A stretch of DNA of 44,896 bases from positions 1 to 44,896 of the forward strand of contig CANJNE010000001.1 of NCBI GenBank assembly GCA_947475275.1. The letters run 5' to 3'. The position numbers and the translations under genes are program-made. The notes under the pieces were generated by a model. That model was not told the DNA's origin, ran no database searches, and saw nothing but the letters and a program-made list of their open reading frames with translations. This stretch comes from Flavobacteriales bacterium. GTDB lineage: Bacteria; Bacteroidota; Bacteroidia; Flavobacteriales_D; Crocinitomicaceae. Shown piece by piece: positions 8,069-17,147 of the stretch. The first letter of the stretch is position 1, and every line of letters begins with the position of its first letter.

Positions 8069-9512
8069 GCTAATAGTTTTAACAGCTGGAAATTCAATAA
8101 TAGGATTTGGACATATCGTAAGATGCCAAGCATTAGTTTCGCAACTAAGAAATATTAATGCGACATTTTATTCCACAGAAGATTTGTCCGCAATCATTCA
8201 AAATGAAGCAAATCAAAATTTAAGTTTTCAGCAACTGAACCGATTTGATGACATATTGCCATTGATTTCTGAAAATGACATTGTTTTAATCGATCACTAT
8301 GAAATTTCCAACAATCTTATTATTTCTTTAAAATCGAGAGCGTCTGGTATAATATTCATCGATGATATTGCCGAAAGGTTTTTCTATGCTGATCTTATTT
8401 TAAACCCAACTCCTGGATTTGATATTTTCAAATATCGAGGTTTATTGGATACGCAATTTCTTATTGGAATTGAATATGCATTACTGCGTCAGCCTTTTCA
8501 AGAGCTTGCAAAGCAAACAAAACAGGTTAATGATAAAAACATCATGATTTGCTTTGGAGGGTCCGATCCTAACAACCTAACAGAAAAGGCTTTAATTAAT
8601 GTTCTTGAATTCAATTTTTTTGACGAAATCAATGTTGTAATGGGTTCGGGATACCAGCATTTTGAAAGACTTAGCGAAGCATTCATTTCGGATAGCATTC
8701 ATTTTTATAAAAATTTGAATGCACAGGAAATGGCGGTTTTGATGTCTTCAAATGCGTATGCCATTTATCCGTGCAGTGGAATTTTGTTAGAAGGTTTGGC
8801 GGCAAAGCAAAAAATAGTTTCAGGTTACTATATTGACAATCAAAAATACGTTTATCAGCTGCATAAAAAATTAGGTAGTTTCTTTGATGCAATATCATTT
8901 GGAAAAAGTGACCTTCAACACGCCATTGAACAAATGATAACAAATAAACACACAAATTCTTCGAATCATTTGATAGATGGTAAATCCATTCAACGCATTC
9001 AAAAACATATCGATGTGCTTTTCGAAATGCAAAAGTTTAACATTCGGAATGCAATTCAAGAAGATGTTGAGGTTACTTTTTCATGGGCAAATGATCCTGA
9101 GACTCGAAAATTTTCATTTTCAAAAGATAAGATCTTGTGGGATTCACACTTTAATTGGTTCATGAACAAAATCAATTCTGAAAATTGTATTTATTTAATC
9201 CTCGAAAAAGACACCCATCCTATTGGAAGCATACGCTTTGACCTGAAAGACGGTGATGCTTTAATAAGCTATCTCATCGCCCCGTTAAATCATGGTAAAG
9301 GGTATGGAACTATTCTTCTTAAAAAAGGATTACAATATATAGAAAACCTTCAGGGACATAGCAAATTCAAAACCGTAACCGGAATCGTTCAGGAGGAAAA
9401 TATTGCATCAATAAAAACCTTTGAACGCTTTGGATTTGAGGAAGTGAAAGAAAACGGTAACTTTGTTTTTACAAAACACTTCATTAAAGATGATGAAAAT
9501 TGGAAATCGTGA
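8061..9512 (+). CDS. pseG: Bifunctional PseG UDP-sugar hydrolase / PseH-like N-acetyltransferase fusion
   Basis: Two enzymes are joined in one 483-residue chain. Residues 1 to about 320 are PseG, a GT-B-like hydrolase that removes UDP from the diacetamido-altrose intermediate: GFGHIVR with the expected catalytic His18, CFGGSDP (164-170) and the CSGILLEGL loop are present. Residues 326-483 are a GNAT acetyltransferase with the acetyl-CoA loop NHGKGYGT (410-417), matching PseH, which acetylates the 4-amino group just before PseG acts. No separate pseH is present in the locus, so the fusion supplies both consecutive steps. The frame is continuous through the junction near base 9024. The 3' end overlaps pseI by about 20 bases. 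Confidence 0.92.
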   Translation: MNRLIVLTAGNSIIGFGHIVRCQALVSQLRNINATFYSTEDLSAIIQNEANQNLSFQQLNRFDDILPLISENDIVLIDHYEISNNLIISLKSRASGIIFIDDIAERFFYADLILNPTPGFDIFKYRGLLDTQFLIGIEYALLRQPFQELAKQTKQVNDKNIMICFGGSDPNNLTEKALINVLEFNFFDEINVVMGSGYQHFERLSEAFISDSIHFYKNLNAQEMAVLMSSNAYAIYPCSGILLEGLAAKQKIVSGYYIDNQKYVYQLHKKLGSFFDAISFGKSDLQHAIEQMITNKHTNSSNHLIDGKSIQRIQKHIDVLFEMQKFNIRNAIQEDVEVTFSWANDPETRKFSFSKDKILWDSHFNWFMNKINSENCIYLILEKDTHPIGSIRFDLKDGDALISYLIAPLNHGKGYGTILLKKGLQYIENLQGHSKFKTVTGIVQEENIASIKTFERFGFEEVKENGNFVFTKHFIKDDENWKS

Positions 9513-10530
9513 AATCGGAACAGGACATCCTGTTTTTATCATTGCTGAACTTTCTGCGAATCATAATGGCAGCATAGATACAGCAATAGAAACCATTCGC
9601 GCTGCTAAAAGGTCAGGAGCCGATGCAATTAAATTGCAATCTTATACTGCTGATACCATCACTTTGAAATGCGATAAAGACGACTTTAAAATAAAAGGAA
9701 CTTTATGGGATGGTAGGTATCTTTACGATTTGTACCAAGAGGCCTATACGCCATGGGAATGGCATAAAGTCCTTTTCGATGTTGCCGAAGAAGAAGGGTT
9801 GCTATGTTTTTCGTCACCTTTTGACAAAAGTGCGGTTGATTTTTTGGAAAATATCAATTGTCCTGCCTACAAAATTGCATCCTTTGAAATCACAGATATT
9901 CCATTAATTGAATATGTTGCCTCTAAAGGAAAGCCTGTAATTATTTCAACTGGAATTGCAAGCTTAGAGGATATTCAATTAGCTGTAAATACATGCTTAA
10001 AAGCTGGAAACAATCAAATCGCGCTTTTGAAATGTACATCGAGTTACCCTGCACCTATCAATGAGGCCAATATGGTCATGGTTAAACGCTTGGCGGATGA
10101 TTTTAATGTAATCTCAGGTTTATCTGATCATACGATGGGGAGCACTGTTCCAATTGTATCGGTTTGTTTTGGCGCAAAAATAATTGAGAAACACTTTATT
10201 TTAGACCGCTCATTGGGAGGCCCTGACGCTACATTCTCAATGAATGAAAGTGAATTTACAGAAATGGTTAAGGCTGTTCGTGAAGCAGAATCTGCTATTG
10301 GAATTGAAAGCTATGAATTGACTAAAAAACAAGAAGAAGGAAAAGTTTTTTCGCGATCATTATACATCAGCAAGGACATTAATGCTGGGGAAATTCTTTC
10401 AGAAGAGCACATAAAATCGGTCCGCCCAGGAATGGGTTTACATCCAAAATATTACAATGAAATTTTAGGCAAGCAAGTCAAGCGAGATTTGACTATCGGT
10501 GAGCGAATCGAATTAAAAGATCTGAATTAA
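9493..10530 (+). CDS. pseI: Pseudaminic acid synthase
   Basis: PseI condenses 2,4-diacetamido-2,4,6-trideoxy-L-altrose with phosphoenolpyruvate to make pseudaminic acid. It is a NeuB-family TIM-barrel enzyme: IIAELSANHNG near the N-terminus, GADAIKLQSYTADTITL, the LKCTSSYPAP segment and GLSDHTMG are family hallmarks, and GADAIKLQ with TADT is typical of PseI. The C-terminal part (from about residue 285) is a SAF/antifreeze-like domain ending in VRPGMGLHPK. The frame extends to a TTG at 9463, but the ATG at 9493 (or 9490) gives the normal N-terminus MKIGNREIG. It is the last gene of the operon and converges on the YfhO gene with a 6-base gap. Confidence 0.95.
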   Translation: MKIGNREIGTGHPVFIIAELSANHNGSIDTAIETIRAAKRSGADAIKLQSYTADTITLKCDKDDFKIKGTLWDGRYLYDLYQEAYTPWEWHKVLFDVAEEEGLLCFSSPFDKSAVDFLENINCPAYKIASFEITDIPLIEYVASKGKPVIISTGIASLEDIQLAVNTCLKAGNNQIALLKCTSSYPAPINEANMVMVKRLADDFNVISGLSDHTMGSTVPIVSVCFGAKIIEKHFILDRSLGGPDATFSMNESEFTEMVKAVREAESAIGIESYELTKKQEEGKVFSRSLYISKDINAGEILSEEHIKSVRPGMGLHPKYYNEILGKQVKRDLTIGERIELKDLN

Positions 10531-10536
10531 ATTCTT

Positions 10537-13329
10537 TTACGACTTAACGATTTCGTTTTTATTGTCTCCATTTAAGTAATTCTTCAAATGCATTCCGAGA
10601 ATTCCAAAAAGTGCCAGTAACAAGCTTATAGAACCAATTAAGGCATAGGTACTTCCTTTTGTATATGTTTCCGGTTCAAATCGCCATTCGATTGCATGTT
10701 TACCTGCAGGAACTAAAACAGATCTTAGGATATAATTCGCTCTAAAATAGTCGCTTTTCTTGCCGTCAATGTAGCAATTCCAGCCTTCGGGATAATAAAT
10801 TTCACTGAATACAACCGGTGCGGCTACTTTGCTATTGGATTCATATTTTAACAGATTTGTCTTATAGTCTAATAAACGAACAGTGGCTGTGCTGTCTTTA
10901 TCATATGTAGATTTTATACTTCCTGCGATTTTTGAAAATGCCTTTTGATCAACTACAAGCGCATTTTTAGTATCTAACTTGGCTAAAGCAGCCATTTCCT
11001 GATCAGCATTGTTCACTTTATTGACATAAGTTACAAACCAAGCGTTTCCATTTGCACTTGCATTGACAAAAGGTTTTTTATCAGGGTTGTGCATCAGGTA
11101 CTTCGCGTTCAGCATATTCAAAACGGGTGTATTCAAATTAGTCTTGATAGCATCTAAATCACAATTATTGAAATATCCTTGTACAAATTGATTGCGTTGA
11201 TTTGGATCTTGAATTGAATTGGCTTGCATTACAATTTCCGGAGATCCATTAACAGCTGCCTGAAATAATGAATTTTGTGCATCACCTAATTCTTTAGCAA
11301 TATAGAAATCAATCAATTCTTGAAAACGCCTCATTTTTGCGCCTTGATAACCACCTATACTTTTGTGAAAGTAACTCGTGTAAGTCTCATTAAACGGATT
11401 TTGGAAAGACATTACGCGATAATCCGCATTTAGATTGAGTACCCCAAATGCTGCCAATTCACTTTTAGTATCTTTATTTTTAATTGTAGCATAAACTACA
11501 CTTTCGTCCATTTTCTTGAGATAAGTATCCACCTTTTCATCGAATTTTGCCACATTACTTTTTTCCAAGTCAAGAATAAACATATCGGCTGGTCGGACAG
11601 GATAAGGTGTTGATGCTTTATCTTTCGATTGATAAGATTTATAGGTAGAACCTTTTTTATCACTATTTAGATATCTTCTGGCCACTGATAGATTGTCTCC
11701 AGTTACAATTAAAATAGCTAGAGCAGTTAAAACAGTTGTTGTTAATGCTGAAGCTTTTAAGTATAAATAAGCAAGAACAATTGCGCAGGCCACAAAAATT
11801 AAACCTAGCATTTTTAATATTTCTGTTTGATAAATTCCTGTTCTTGTCGCAATCAATTCAGATTGTAATCCATCAAGAAATGACATTTCTTCTGGATTGT
11901 TCTTAACTTTTGAAGCATATTGTTCAAATTGCAATACCTCATCATCTTTCATGAAAGAGCCAGAAATTGATGGCATAGCGTAAAGAATCAATCCCACGAG
12001 AATTAGGCCTGAAGCCACTATTAAAAACTTCTTCTTATCAAAGGTATAAAGCCCTTCCCTTTTAAAAAGTTTATCGAGAAATAAAATGCCTAAAGCCGGA
12101 ATAATTACTTGCATAAGCACGAGAATCATTTTACTATCTCGAAAGGCATTGTACATTGGGAATTTATGAATAAAGAAGGCATTCAATCCACTTGGATCTT
12201 TAGATGCAAGCGCCGCAGCTAAAAGAAAAATCGCTAAAAAAGCCCATTTGATTGGATCTTTAAGAAATATTAGACCGAAAATAAAGAAGACGAACATCAC
12301 AATACCAAAGTAAAAAGCACCTCCACTCATTTTCTGACCTCCCCAATATTTATCCATTTGTGCAATTTGCTCACGGTAGTTTCGGTCAACTTTTTTCATC
12401 ACAGCTTTGTCATCTCCCAGAGCAGCATTATTGCCACCTTTGGCGTTAGGTGCAACTATTGATAAAATTTCTCCGGAACCATAATTATATTCCAAAATAT
12501 AGTCTTCTGGCAAACCCTGTTGCTGAAGTTCCTTTCCCTCTGCCGGTTTAGTTAACTCAGTATTTCCTCTTGTTGAATAAGGTTTATATTCCGACATCAC
12601 CATTAAGTAACCTATGTTAGGTAATATCCCAAGGAACACTCCCAGCAATAAACCACCTACAACTTTACCAAGGTAAATAAACTCTTTTCTTAAGAGCAGT
12701 CTGACACCTTCAACGCAAGCAACAGCAAAAAGTAAAAACGCTAAATAGTAGGTCATTTGAGGATGTCCTGCCATGATATTAAGTCCAAAAAACAAGGCAA
12801 ACAAAACACTACCAAAGAGCCATTTTCCGCGAAAAGCCAAAATCATTCCACCTAAAGTCGGCGCCATATATGTTATCGCTAAAACTTTTGTGACGTGTCC
12901 GGCTCCGATGTAAAGAATATGAATCGTTGAAAGACCAAAAGCCAAGGAACCTAGCAATCCAAGCCATGGATTTACTCTCAGACAAAGGGCAAAAATATAA
13001 AACCCGAGCATTGCCAAAAACATCAATCCTACAGGTTTGGGTAGTCCCAACATGAGAAACTGATTGACAACTGACAGGTAATTATTTGGGTATAGTGTTG
13101 AAATTGCATAGGAAGGCATTCCACCAAAAATTCCATTTGTCCAAAGGGATTCTTCCCCGTTAATCATTCTGAAATCTTCAATTTCTCTTGACATTCCACG
13201 ATATTGCTGAATATCTCCTTGAATGAGTTCATTCCCTTGGAATGCAGGTAAGAAATACAAACTGGAAACGATTACGAAAGAAACAATTGCAACAATGTGC
13301 GGTAACAAGGCTTTGAAGTTGATTTTCAT
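10537..13329 (-). CDS. YfhO-family multi-spanning membrane protein
   Basis: This is a 930-residue inner-membrane protein. An N-terminal membrane segment is followed by an extracytoplasmic loop with GIFGGMPSYA, then about a dozen membrane segments to around residue 540, a large soluble domain of about 330 residues, and a final membrane segment near the C-terminus. The soluble part contains the FSEIYYPEGWNCYIDGK segment characteristic of YfhO (PF09586). Members are predicted GT-C-type glycosyltransferases; in Bacillus and Listeria homologues are needed for lipoteichoic acid glycosylation. Here it lies tail-to-tail with the Pse locus, so a role in envelope glycan decoration is possible but unproven. 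Confidence 0.88.
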   Translation of the reverse strand: MKINFKALLPHIVAIVSFVIVSSLYFLPAFQGNELIQGDIQQYRGMSREIEDFRMINGEESLWTNGIFGGMPSYAISTLYPNNYLSVVNQFLMLGLPKPVGLMFLAMLGFYIFALCLRVNPWLGLLGSLAFGLSTIHILYIGAGHVTKVLAITYMAPTLGGMILAFRGKWLFGSVLFALFFGLNIMAGHPQMTYYLAFLLFAVACVEGVRLLLRKEFIYLGKVVGGLLLGVFLGILPNIGYLMVMSEYKPYSTRGNTELTKPAEGKELQQQGLPEDYILEYNYGSGEILSIVAPNAKGGNNAALGDDKAVMKKVDRNYREQIAQMDKYWGGQKMSGGAFYFGIVMFVFFIFGLIFLKDPIKWAFLAIFLLAAALASKDPSGLNAFFIHKFPMYNAFRDSKMILVLMQVIIPALGILFLDKLFKREGLYTFDKKKFLIVASGLILVGLILYAMPSISGSFMKDDEVLQFEQYASKVKNNPEEMSFLDGLQSELIATRTGIYQTEILKMLGLIFVACAIVLAYLYLKASALTTTVLTALAILIVTGDNLSVARRYLNSDKKGSTYKSYQSKDKASTPYPVRPADMFILDLEKSNVAKFDEKVDTYLKKMDESVVYATIKNKDTKSELAAFGVLNLNADYRVMSFQNPFNETYTSYFHKSIGGYQGAKMRRFQELIDFYIAKELGDAQNSLFQAAVNGSPEIVMQANSIQDPNQRNQFVQGYFNNCDLDAIKTNLNTPVLNMLNAKYLMHNPDKKPFVNASANGNAWFVTYVNKVNNADQEMAALAKLDTKNALVVDQKAFSKIAGSIKSTYDKDSTATVRLLDYKTNLLKYESNSKVAAPVVFSEIYYPEGWNCYIDGKKSDYFRANYILRSVLVPAGKHAIEWRFEPETYTKGSTYALIGSISLLLALFGILGMHLKNYLNGDNKNEIVKS

Positions 13330-13400
13330 GAATTCAGCATTTGTTGGATTTGACGCTAAATTTAGAAAAATAAGTTGAAAAGCGACTTTCTTATTTGTTC

Positions 13401-14039
13401 CTATTGTTTTAAATAATTCTCAAAAGCTTTCTGAAACTTGTCCATTTTAGGCTGAATTACAAATCTGCAATAAGGTTGATTTCCATTAATCTCAAAATAA
13501 TCTTGATGGTAATTCTCAGCAATATAAAATGGCCCAGCAGGCTCAATCTTTGTCATAATTTTACTTGCATAAGCACCGCTTGCGTCAAGTTCATCGATCA
13601 GATTAACAGCGCGAACACGTTCAATATCATTACGATAAAAAATAACAGATCGGTATTGTGTTCCAATATCAGCACCTTGGCGGTTTAATTGTGTTGGATC
13701 ATGGACACTGAAAAACACTTGCATTAAAGTTTCATAAGATACAGTATTTGTATCGTAAACAATTTGAACAGCTTCAGCATGACCTGTTGTACCCGTACAT
13801 ACCAATTCATATGAAGGGTTAGCGACTGTTCCACCCATATAACCTGATTCAACCGCAACAACTCCATTCAATTGTTCGAAAGGAGCTTCCACGCACCAAA
13901 AACAACCAGCCGCAACGGTTAGCGTATCGTTCCCGGAATTTGCTTGGTTTTGTTCTTTATCAGCTTCTTGCTGACCACAGGCCAGATTGGTCAAAAGTAA
14001 AAGTGCCAACGACAAATATTTATATTTTCCTAAATTCAT
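13401..14039 (-). CDS. msrA: Peptide-methionine (S)-S-oxide reductase, lipoprotein form
   Basis: MsrA reduces methionine-S-sulfoxide in oxidised proteins. The catalytic motif GCFWC places the active Cys at residue 46. The family motifs GYMGG, GHAEAVQIVYD, FFSVHDPTQLNRQG and GTQYRS are all present. The N-terminus is a lipoprotein signal peptide with the lipobox TNLAC (Cys21), so the enzyme is probably anchored in the periplasm or outer membrane, unlike cytoplasmic MsrA. It is divergent from the universal stress protein across a 148-base intergenic region. Confidence 0.95.
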   Translation of the reverse strand: MNLGKYKYLSLALLLLTNLACGQQEADKEQNQANSGNDTLTVAAGCFWCVEAPFEQLNGVVAVESGYMGGTVANPSYELVCTGTTGHAEAVQIVYDTNTVSYETLMQVFFSVHDPTQLNRQGADIGTQYRSVIFYRNDIERVRAVNLIDELDASGAYASKIMTKIEPAGPFYIAENYHQDYFEINGNQPYCRFVIQPKMDKFQKAFENYLKQ

Positions 14040-14187
14040 ATTTTATAAACAATAATTTTAACTCAAAGTTTAAGATCTTATATAGTATTATAGCTCACAA
14101 TGAAACAAATAATGTCAATTTTTGAGTAATTATAATGGTTATTTGACCTATTTTATCTAATCTTGTTACTGCAAATTCTACTAAATT

Positions 14188-15009
14188 ATGGAAGCCAAAT
14201 ATCATATTCTTATTCCTGTTGATTTTACTAAAGCGGCATCAAGCGCCATTAATTATGCACTGGGGATGTCAAAAGAAATCAATCCAGAGATTACCCTTTT
14301 AAATATTATCAACCATGAAAGGGATCAAGTTTTAGCAAAACAACAACTTGAGTCTTTCGTTGCTGACATTAACTTTGGAAATTTGGTAATAAACAAGCGT
14401 GTTATTGTCGGTGATGTTTTGAATGACATGGGTAAAATCGCTGAAGGAATGAATGCCTCTGTAATTTTGATGGGCACCCATGGGGAGAAAGGTTTGCAGA
14501 AGGTATTTGGAAGTTATGCACTAAGAGTTGTAGAACACAGTAAAGTTCCTTTAATTATTGTTCAAGAAGAAACAGCATTCAAAAAAATAGAAAAGATTGT
14601 TATGACAATTGATTTGGAAAGAGAAAGCTTACAAATCGTCAAAACTGCTGCATCATTGGCAAAATATTATAATGCTGAAATAATTCTTGTTGGAGGAAAA
14701 CATGATGATAGTCTTCTAAAGAACAAAGTAAGTTTGAACATGCGCGTGTGCAGAGAATACTTAACGAATGAAAATATAAAACATGCAATTGAATTGCTGG
14801 ATCGCAAAAATTTTGACATGAACCTTATAGAATTTTGCGAAAAGGAAAGTGTGGATATGTTAGCTGCAACATTTTATCAAAATACATTTTACGCGTTTTC
14901 TGATAAATTTGTGCAGCAACTAATAATGAATAAATTGCATATTCCCTTAATGACAATCGATAGTTCAGCAACTGGAGTTTATTCCCAACTGAGTTTTCTT
15001 ACCATTTAA
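14188..15009 (+). CDS. Universal stress protein, two Usp domains in tandem
   Basis: This 273-residue protein holds two Usp folds, residues about 1-135 and 140-273. The first is well conserved, with HILIPVDFTKAA at the start and the nucleotide-loop pattern GTHGEKGLQKVFGS near residues 98-111. The second lacks a clear version of that loop and may only support dimerisation. Usp proteins are cytoplasmic and respond to starvation and stress. The gene is monocistronic and ends 8 bases from the convergent response regulator gene. Confidence 0.9.
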   Translation: MEAKYHILIPVDFTKAASSAINYALGMSKEINPEITLLNIINHERDQVLAKQQLESFVADINFGNLVINKRVIVGDVLNDMGKIAEGMNASVILMGTHGEKGLQKVFGSYALRVVEHSKVPLIIVQEETAFKKIEKIVMTIDLERESLQIVKTAASLAKYYNAEIILVGGKHDDSLLKNKVSLNMRVCREYLTNENIKHAIELLDRKNFDMNLIEFCEKESVDMLAATFYQNTFYAFSDKFVQQLIMNKLHIPLMTIDSSATGVYSQLSFLTI

Positions 15010-15017
15010 TATTAAAT

Positions 15018-16187
15018 TTATTTTCCGGGATTTGCGTAACGAAGAACGTCTTCCTTTGTGATAATATGGTCACATAAAATAATGAGTCTTTCAACGATAT
15101 TTCTTAATTCCCTAATATTCCCTGTCCAATTGATATTCGTCAATTCATTAAGGGCTCCATCGTCAAAATTTTTCCTAGCTATGCCCTGTTCGTCGCACAC
15201 TGAGGTGAGAAAATGATTGGCAAGAACAGGGATATCTTCTTTACGTTCGTTTAAAGTTGGAACATGAATAAGAATAACAGCCAATCTATGATATAGATCC
15301 TCTCGAAAACGGCCTTCAGCTATTTCTTTGCGCAAGTCTTTATTTGTGGCAGCCACAACGCGGCAATCTACCTTGATGTCTTTTTCACTGCCAACCCTTT
15401 GAATCACATTTTCTTGCAAGGCACGTAAAACTTTTGCTTGAGCACTAGCTGACATATCTCCAATTTCATCTAGGAAAAGTGTTCCACCGGACGCCAATTC
15501 AAATTTTCCTTTTTTATCTTTTACTGCAGAAGTGAACGCCCCTTTTTCATGACCAAACAATTCGCTTTCAATTAGTTCAGAAGGAATAGCTGCACAATTC
15601 ACTTCAACAAAAGGCATTTTATTTCTGTTTGAATTGTCGTGTAAAGACCTTGCTACCAATTCTTTTCCAGTACCATTTTCTCCGGTAATTAGAACACGTG
15701 CATCTGAAGGCGCAACCTTTTCAATCATTTCCTTTATTTTTGAAATTCCTTGCGTTTCACCAATAATTGCCGAGCCTTTAAATTTCTTTACAGTTGTTTT
15801 AAGTTGTTTTCTTTCTTCTACCAGAACGGTGCGCTCATTTGCATTTCTTATGGTTACAAGAATGCGATTTAAATCGAGTGGTTTTTCAATAAAATCGAAG
15901 GCCCCTTTTTTCAGGGCTTGAACTGCAGTATCTATAGTTCCATGACCACTAATCATAACAATTGGTGTTTCGGAGTTTTCTTTCATTAAAGCCTCCAAAA
16001 CATCCATACCATCCATCAATGGCATTTTTATATCACAAAAAATTATATCAAACAACGAAGCGTTGGCTTTTTCTACACCTTCCTTACCATTCTCAGCTTC
16101 AACAACTTGATAACCTTCAAATTCTAGGATTTCTCGAAGTGCCCTTCTAATTGCTCTTTCGTCGTCAATAATTAATATTTTGGCCAT
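15018..16187 (-). CDS. Sigma-54-type response regulator (receiver plus AAA+) without a DNA-binding domain
   Basis: Residues 1-120 form a receiver domain with acidic pocket D8/D9, phospho-acceptor D52 and K102. Residues about 142-310 are an NtrC-like AAA+ domain with Walker A GENGTGKE (169-176), Walker [10 protein letters not shown] (237-244 region) and the arginine-finger region [11 protein letters not shown]. The sigma-54 contact loop reads GAFTSA (216-221), not the usual GAFTGA. The chain ends at residue 389, soon after the AAA+ lid, so the Fis-type helix-turn-helix present in most NtrC proteins (about 450-480 residues) is absent. It could activate RpoN from solution or work through a partner. 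No histidine kinase is adjacent. Confidence 0.92.
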   Translation of the reverse strand: MAKILIIDDERAIRRALREILEFEGYQVVEAENGKEGVEKANASLFDIIFCDIKMPLMDGMDVLEALMKENSETPIVMISGHGTIDTAVQALKKGAFDFIEKPLDLNRILVTIRNANERTVLVEERKQLKTTVKKFKGSAIIGETQGISKIKEMIEKVAPSDARVLITGENGTGKELVARSLHDNSNRNKMPFVEVNCAAIPSELIESELFGHEKGAFTSAVKDKKGKFELASGGTLFLDEIGDMSASAQAKVLRALQENVIQRVGSEKDIKVDCRVVAATNKDLRKEIAEGRFREDLYHRLAVILIHVPTLNERKEDIPVLANHFLTSVCDEQGIARKNFDDGALNELTNINWTGNIRELRNIVERLIILCDHIITKEDVLRYANPGK

Positions 16188-16253
16188 TTAGTCATTTTTT
16201 CACGAAGTTAAAAAAAGAAACGTGAATTGTTTTTATATCAAGTCATTTAGGAA

Positions 16254-17144
16254 TTACAATTCAAATAAAGCTCCTTCTTTTAAGGAAAAAGGGGAAACAT
16301 AAACTTGTTTTGCTGGTAATTTAGAAAGTACCCATTTGGTTTTTACAGCAGCAATTGGAGCCATTTTCTTTCTGATAGGAATTATCCAAGGATTCATTTC
16401 ACGTTCCTCCTCAGAAGAAAAAATCATTTCATTCAAAATATTTGTCAATTCCTCCATTTTCAAAGGCAGTGCATGTTGACATTCAGGAAATGGTTTTCTT
16501 TCTATAAATTCATAAAAAGTCTCAAATGATCCGGATGCACCAATGAGTATTGTTTCCTGCCTTTTTTCAAAGAAACCACATGATTCCAAATCCAAAAAGG
16601 ATTCTATCAAATCTATTTCATGCTGTTTTAGCGGGTTACTTAATTTGAATTGCTGATAAATTCTCGAAACACCGATATTCAAACTCACCATTTCGATTGC
16701 ATGATTATCCTTGTAGGCAATAAATTCTGTGCTTCCACCGCCGATATCCATGATTATTCCGGGAATTATTAAATCATGGGTTCGAGCAACACCAGAAAAT
16801 ATCAATTCAGCTTCTTTATTTCCATTTATTATCTCTATGGGTATATCCAATTCTCTTTGGATGTAACCAACAAATTCCTTCGCATTTAATGCATCACGTA
16901 TTGCTGATGTACCAAATGCTTTTACATGTTTAACATTATAAAAATCAATTGTTTCCTTAAATTTTCTTAATGTTTTTAATGCCCTATTAATGGCATCTTC
17001 TGTGATTAAATTCCGATGAATTCCTCCCATGCCTAAAGCGACTCCATCTTTTTCAGAATGAATCAAATGAAATTCATTCCCATCAATCTCAGCGATAATT
17101 AGATTGAAAGTATTGGTTCCTAAATCGATTATGGCTTTAAGCAT
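16254..17144 (-). CDS. Ppx/GppA-family phosphatase
   Basis: The protein has an ASKHA-fold phosphatase core: N-terminal AIIDLGTNTFNLIIAE (phosphate 1 loop), GTSAIRDALN and the phosphate 2 loop IMDIGGGSTEF. The family hydrolyses polyphosphate and/or pppGpp. Length is 296 residues, equal to the Ppx/GppA core, and the C-terminal helical domain of the 500-residue enterobacterial enzymes is missing, as is usual for short-form members. It lies 3 bases downstream of the ABC permease gene and is probably cotranscribed. Choice between exopolyphosphatase and guanosine pentaphosphatase is not possible from sequence. Confidence 0.92.
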   Translation of the reverse strand: MLKAIIDLGTNTFNLIIAEIDGNEFHLIHSEKDGVALGMGGIHRNLITEDAINRALKTLRKFKETIDFYNVKHVKAFGTSAIRDALNAKEFVGYIQRELDIPIEIINGNKEAELIFSGVARTHDLIIPGIIMDIGGGSTEFIAYKDNHAIEMVSLNIGVSRIYQQFKLSNPLKQHEIDLIESFLDLESCGFFEKRQETILIGASGSFETFYEFIERKPFPECQHALPLKMEELTNILNEMIFSSEEEREMNPWIIPIRKKMAPIAAVKTKWVLSKLPAKQVYVSPFSLKEGALFEL

Positions 17145-17147
17145 TGC

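Noticed and set aside
9463-10530. PseI starting from TTG 9463
   Set aside because: The extra ten residues overlap the end of the PseG-PseH gene and do not resemble PseI; ATG at 9493 gives the family N-terminus.
13354-13363. CTAAATTTAG palindrome upstream of the YfhO gene as an operator
   Set aside because: A 10-base AT-rich palindrome is expected by chance here and has no second copy or -7 box beside it.
14040-14187. Promoters in the msrA/universal stress protein divergent spacer
   Set aside because: Only one-mismatch -7 boxes (for example TAATCTTG at 14158-14165) were found, without a -33 element at suitable spacing.
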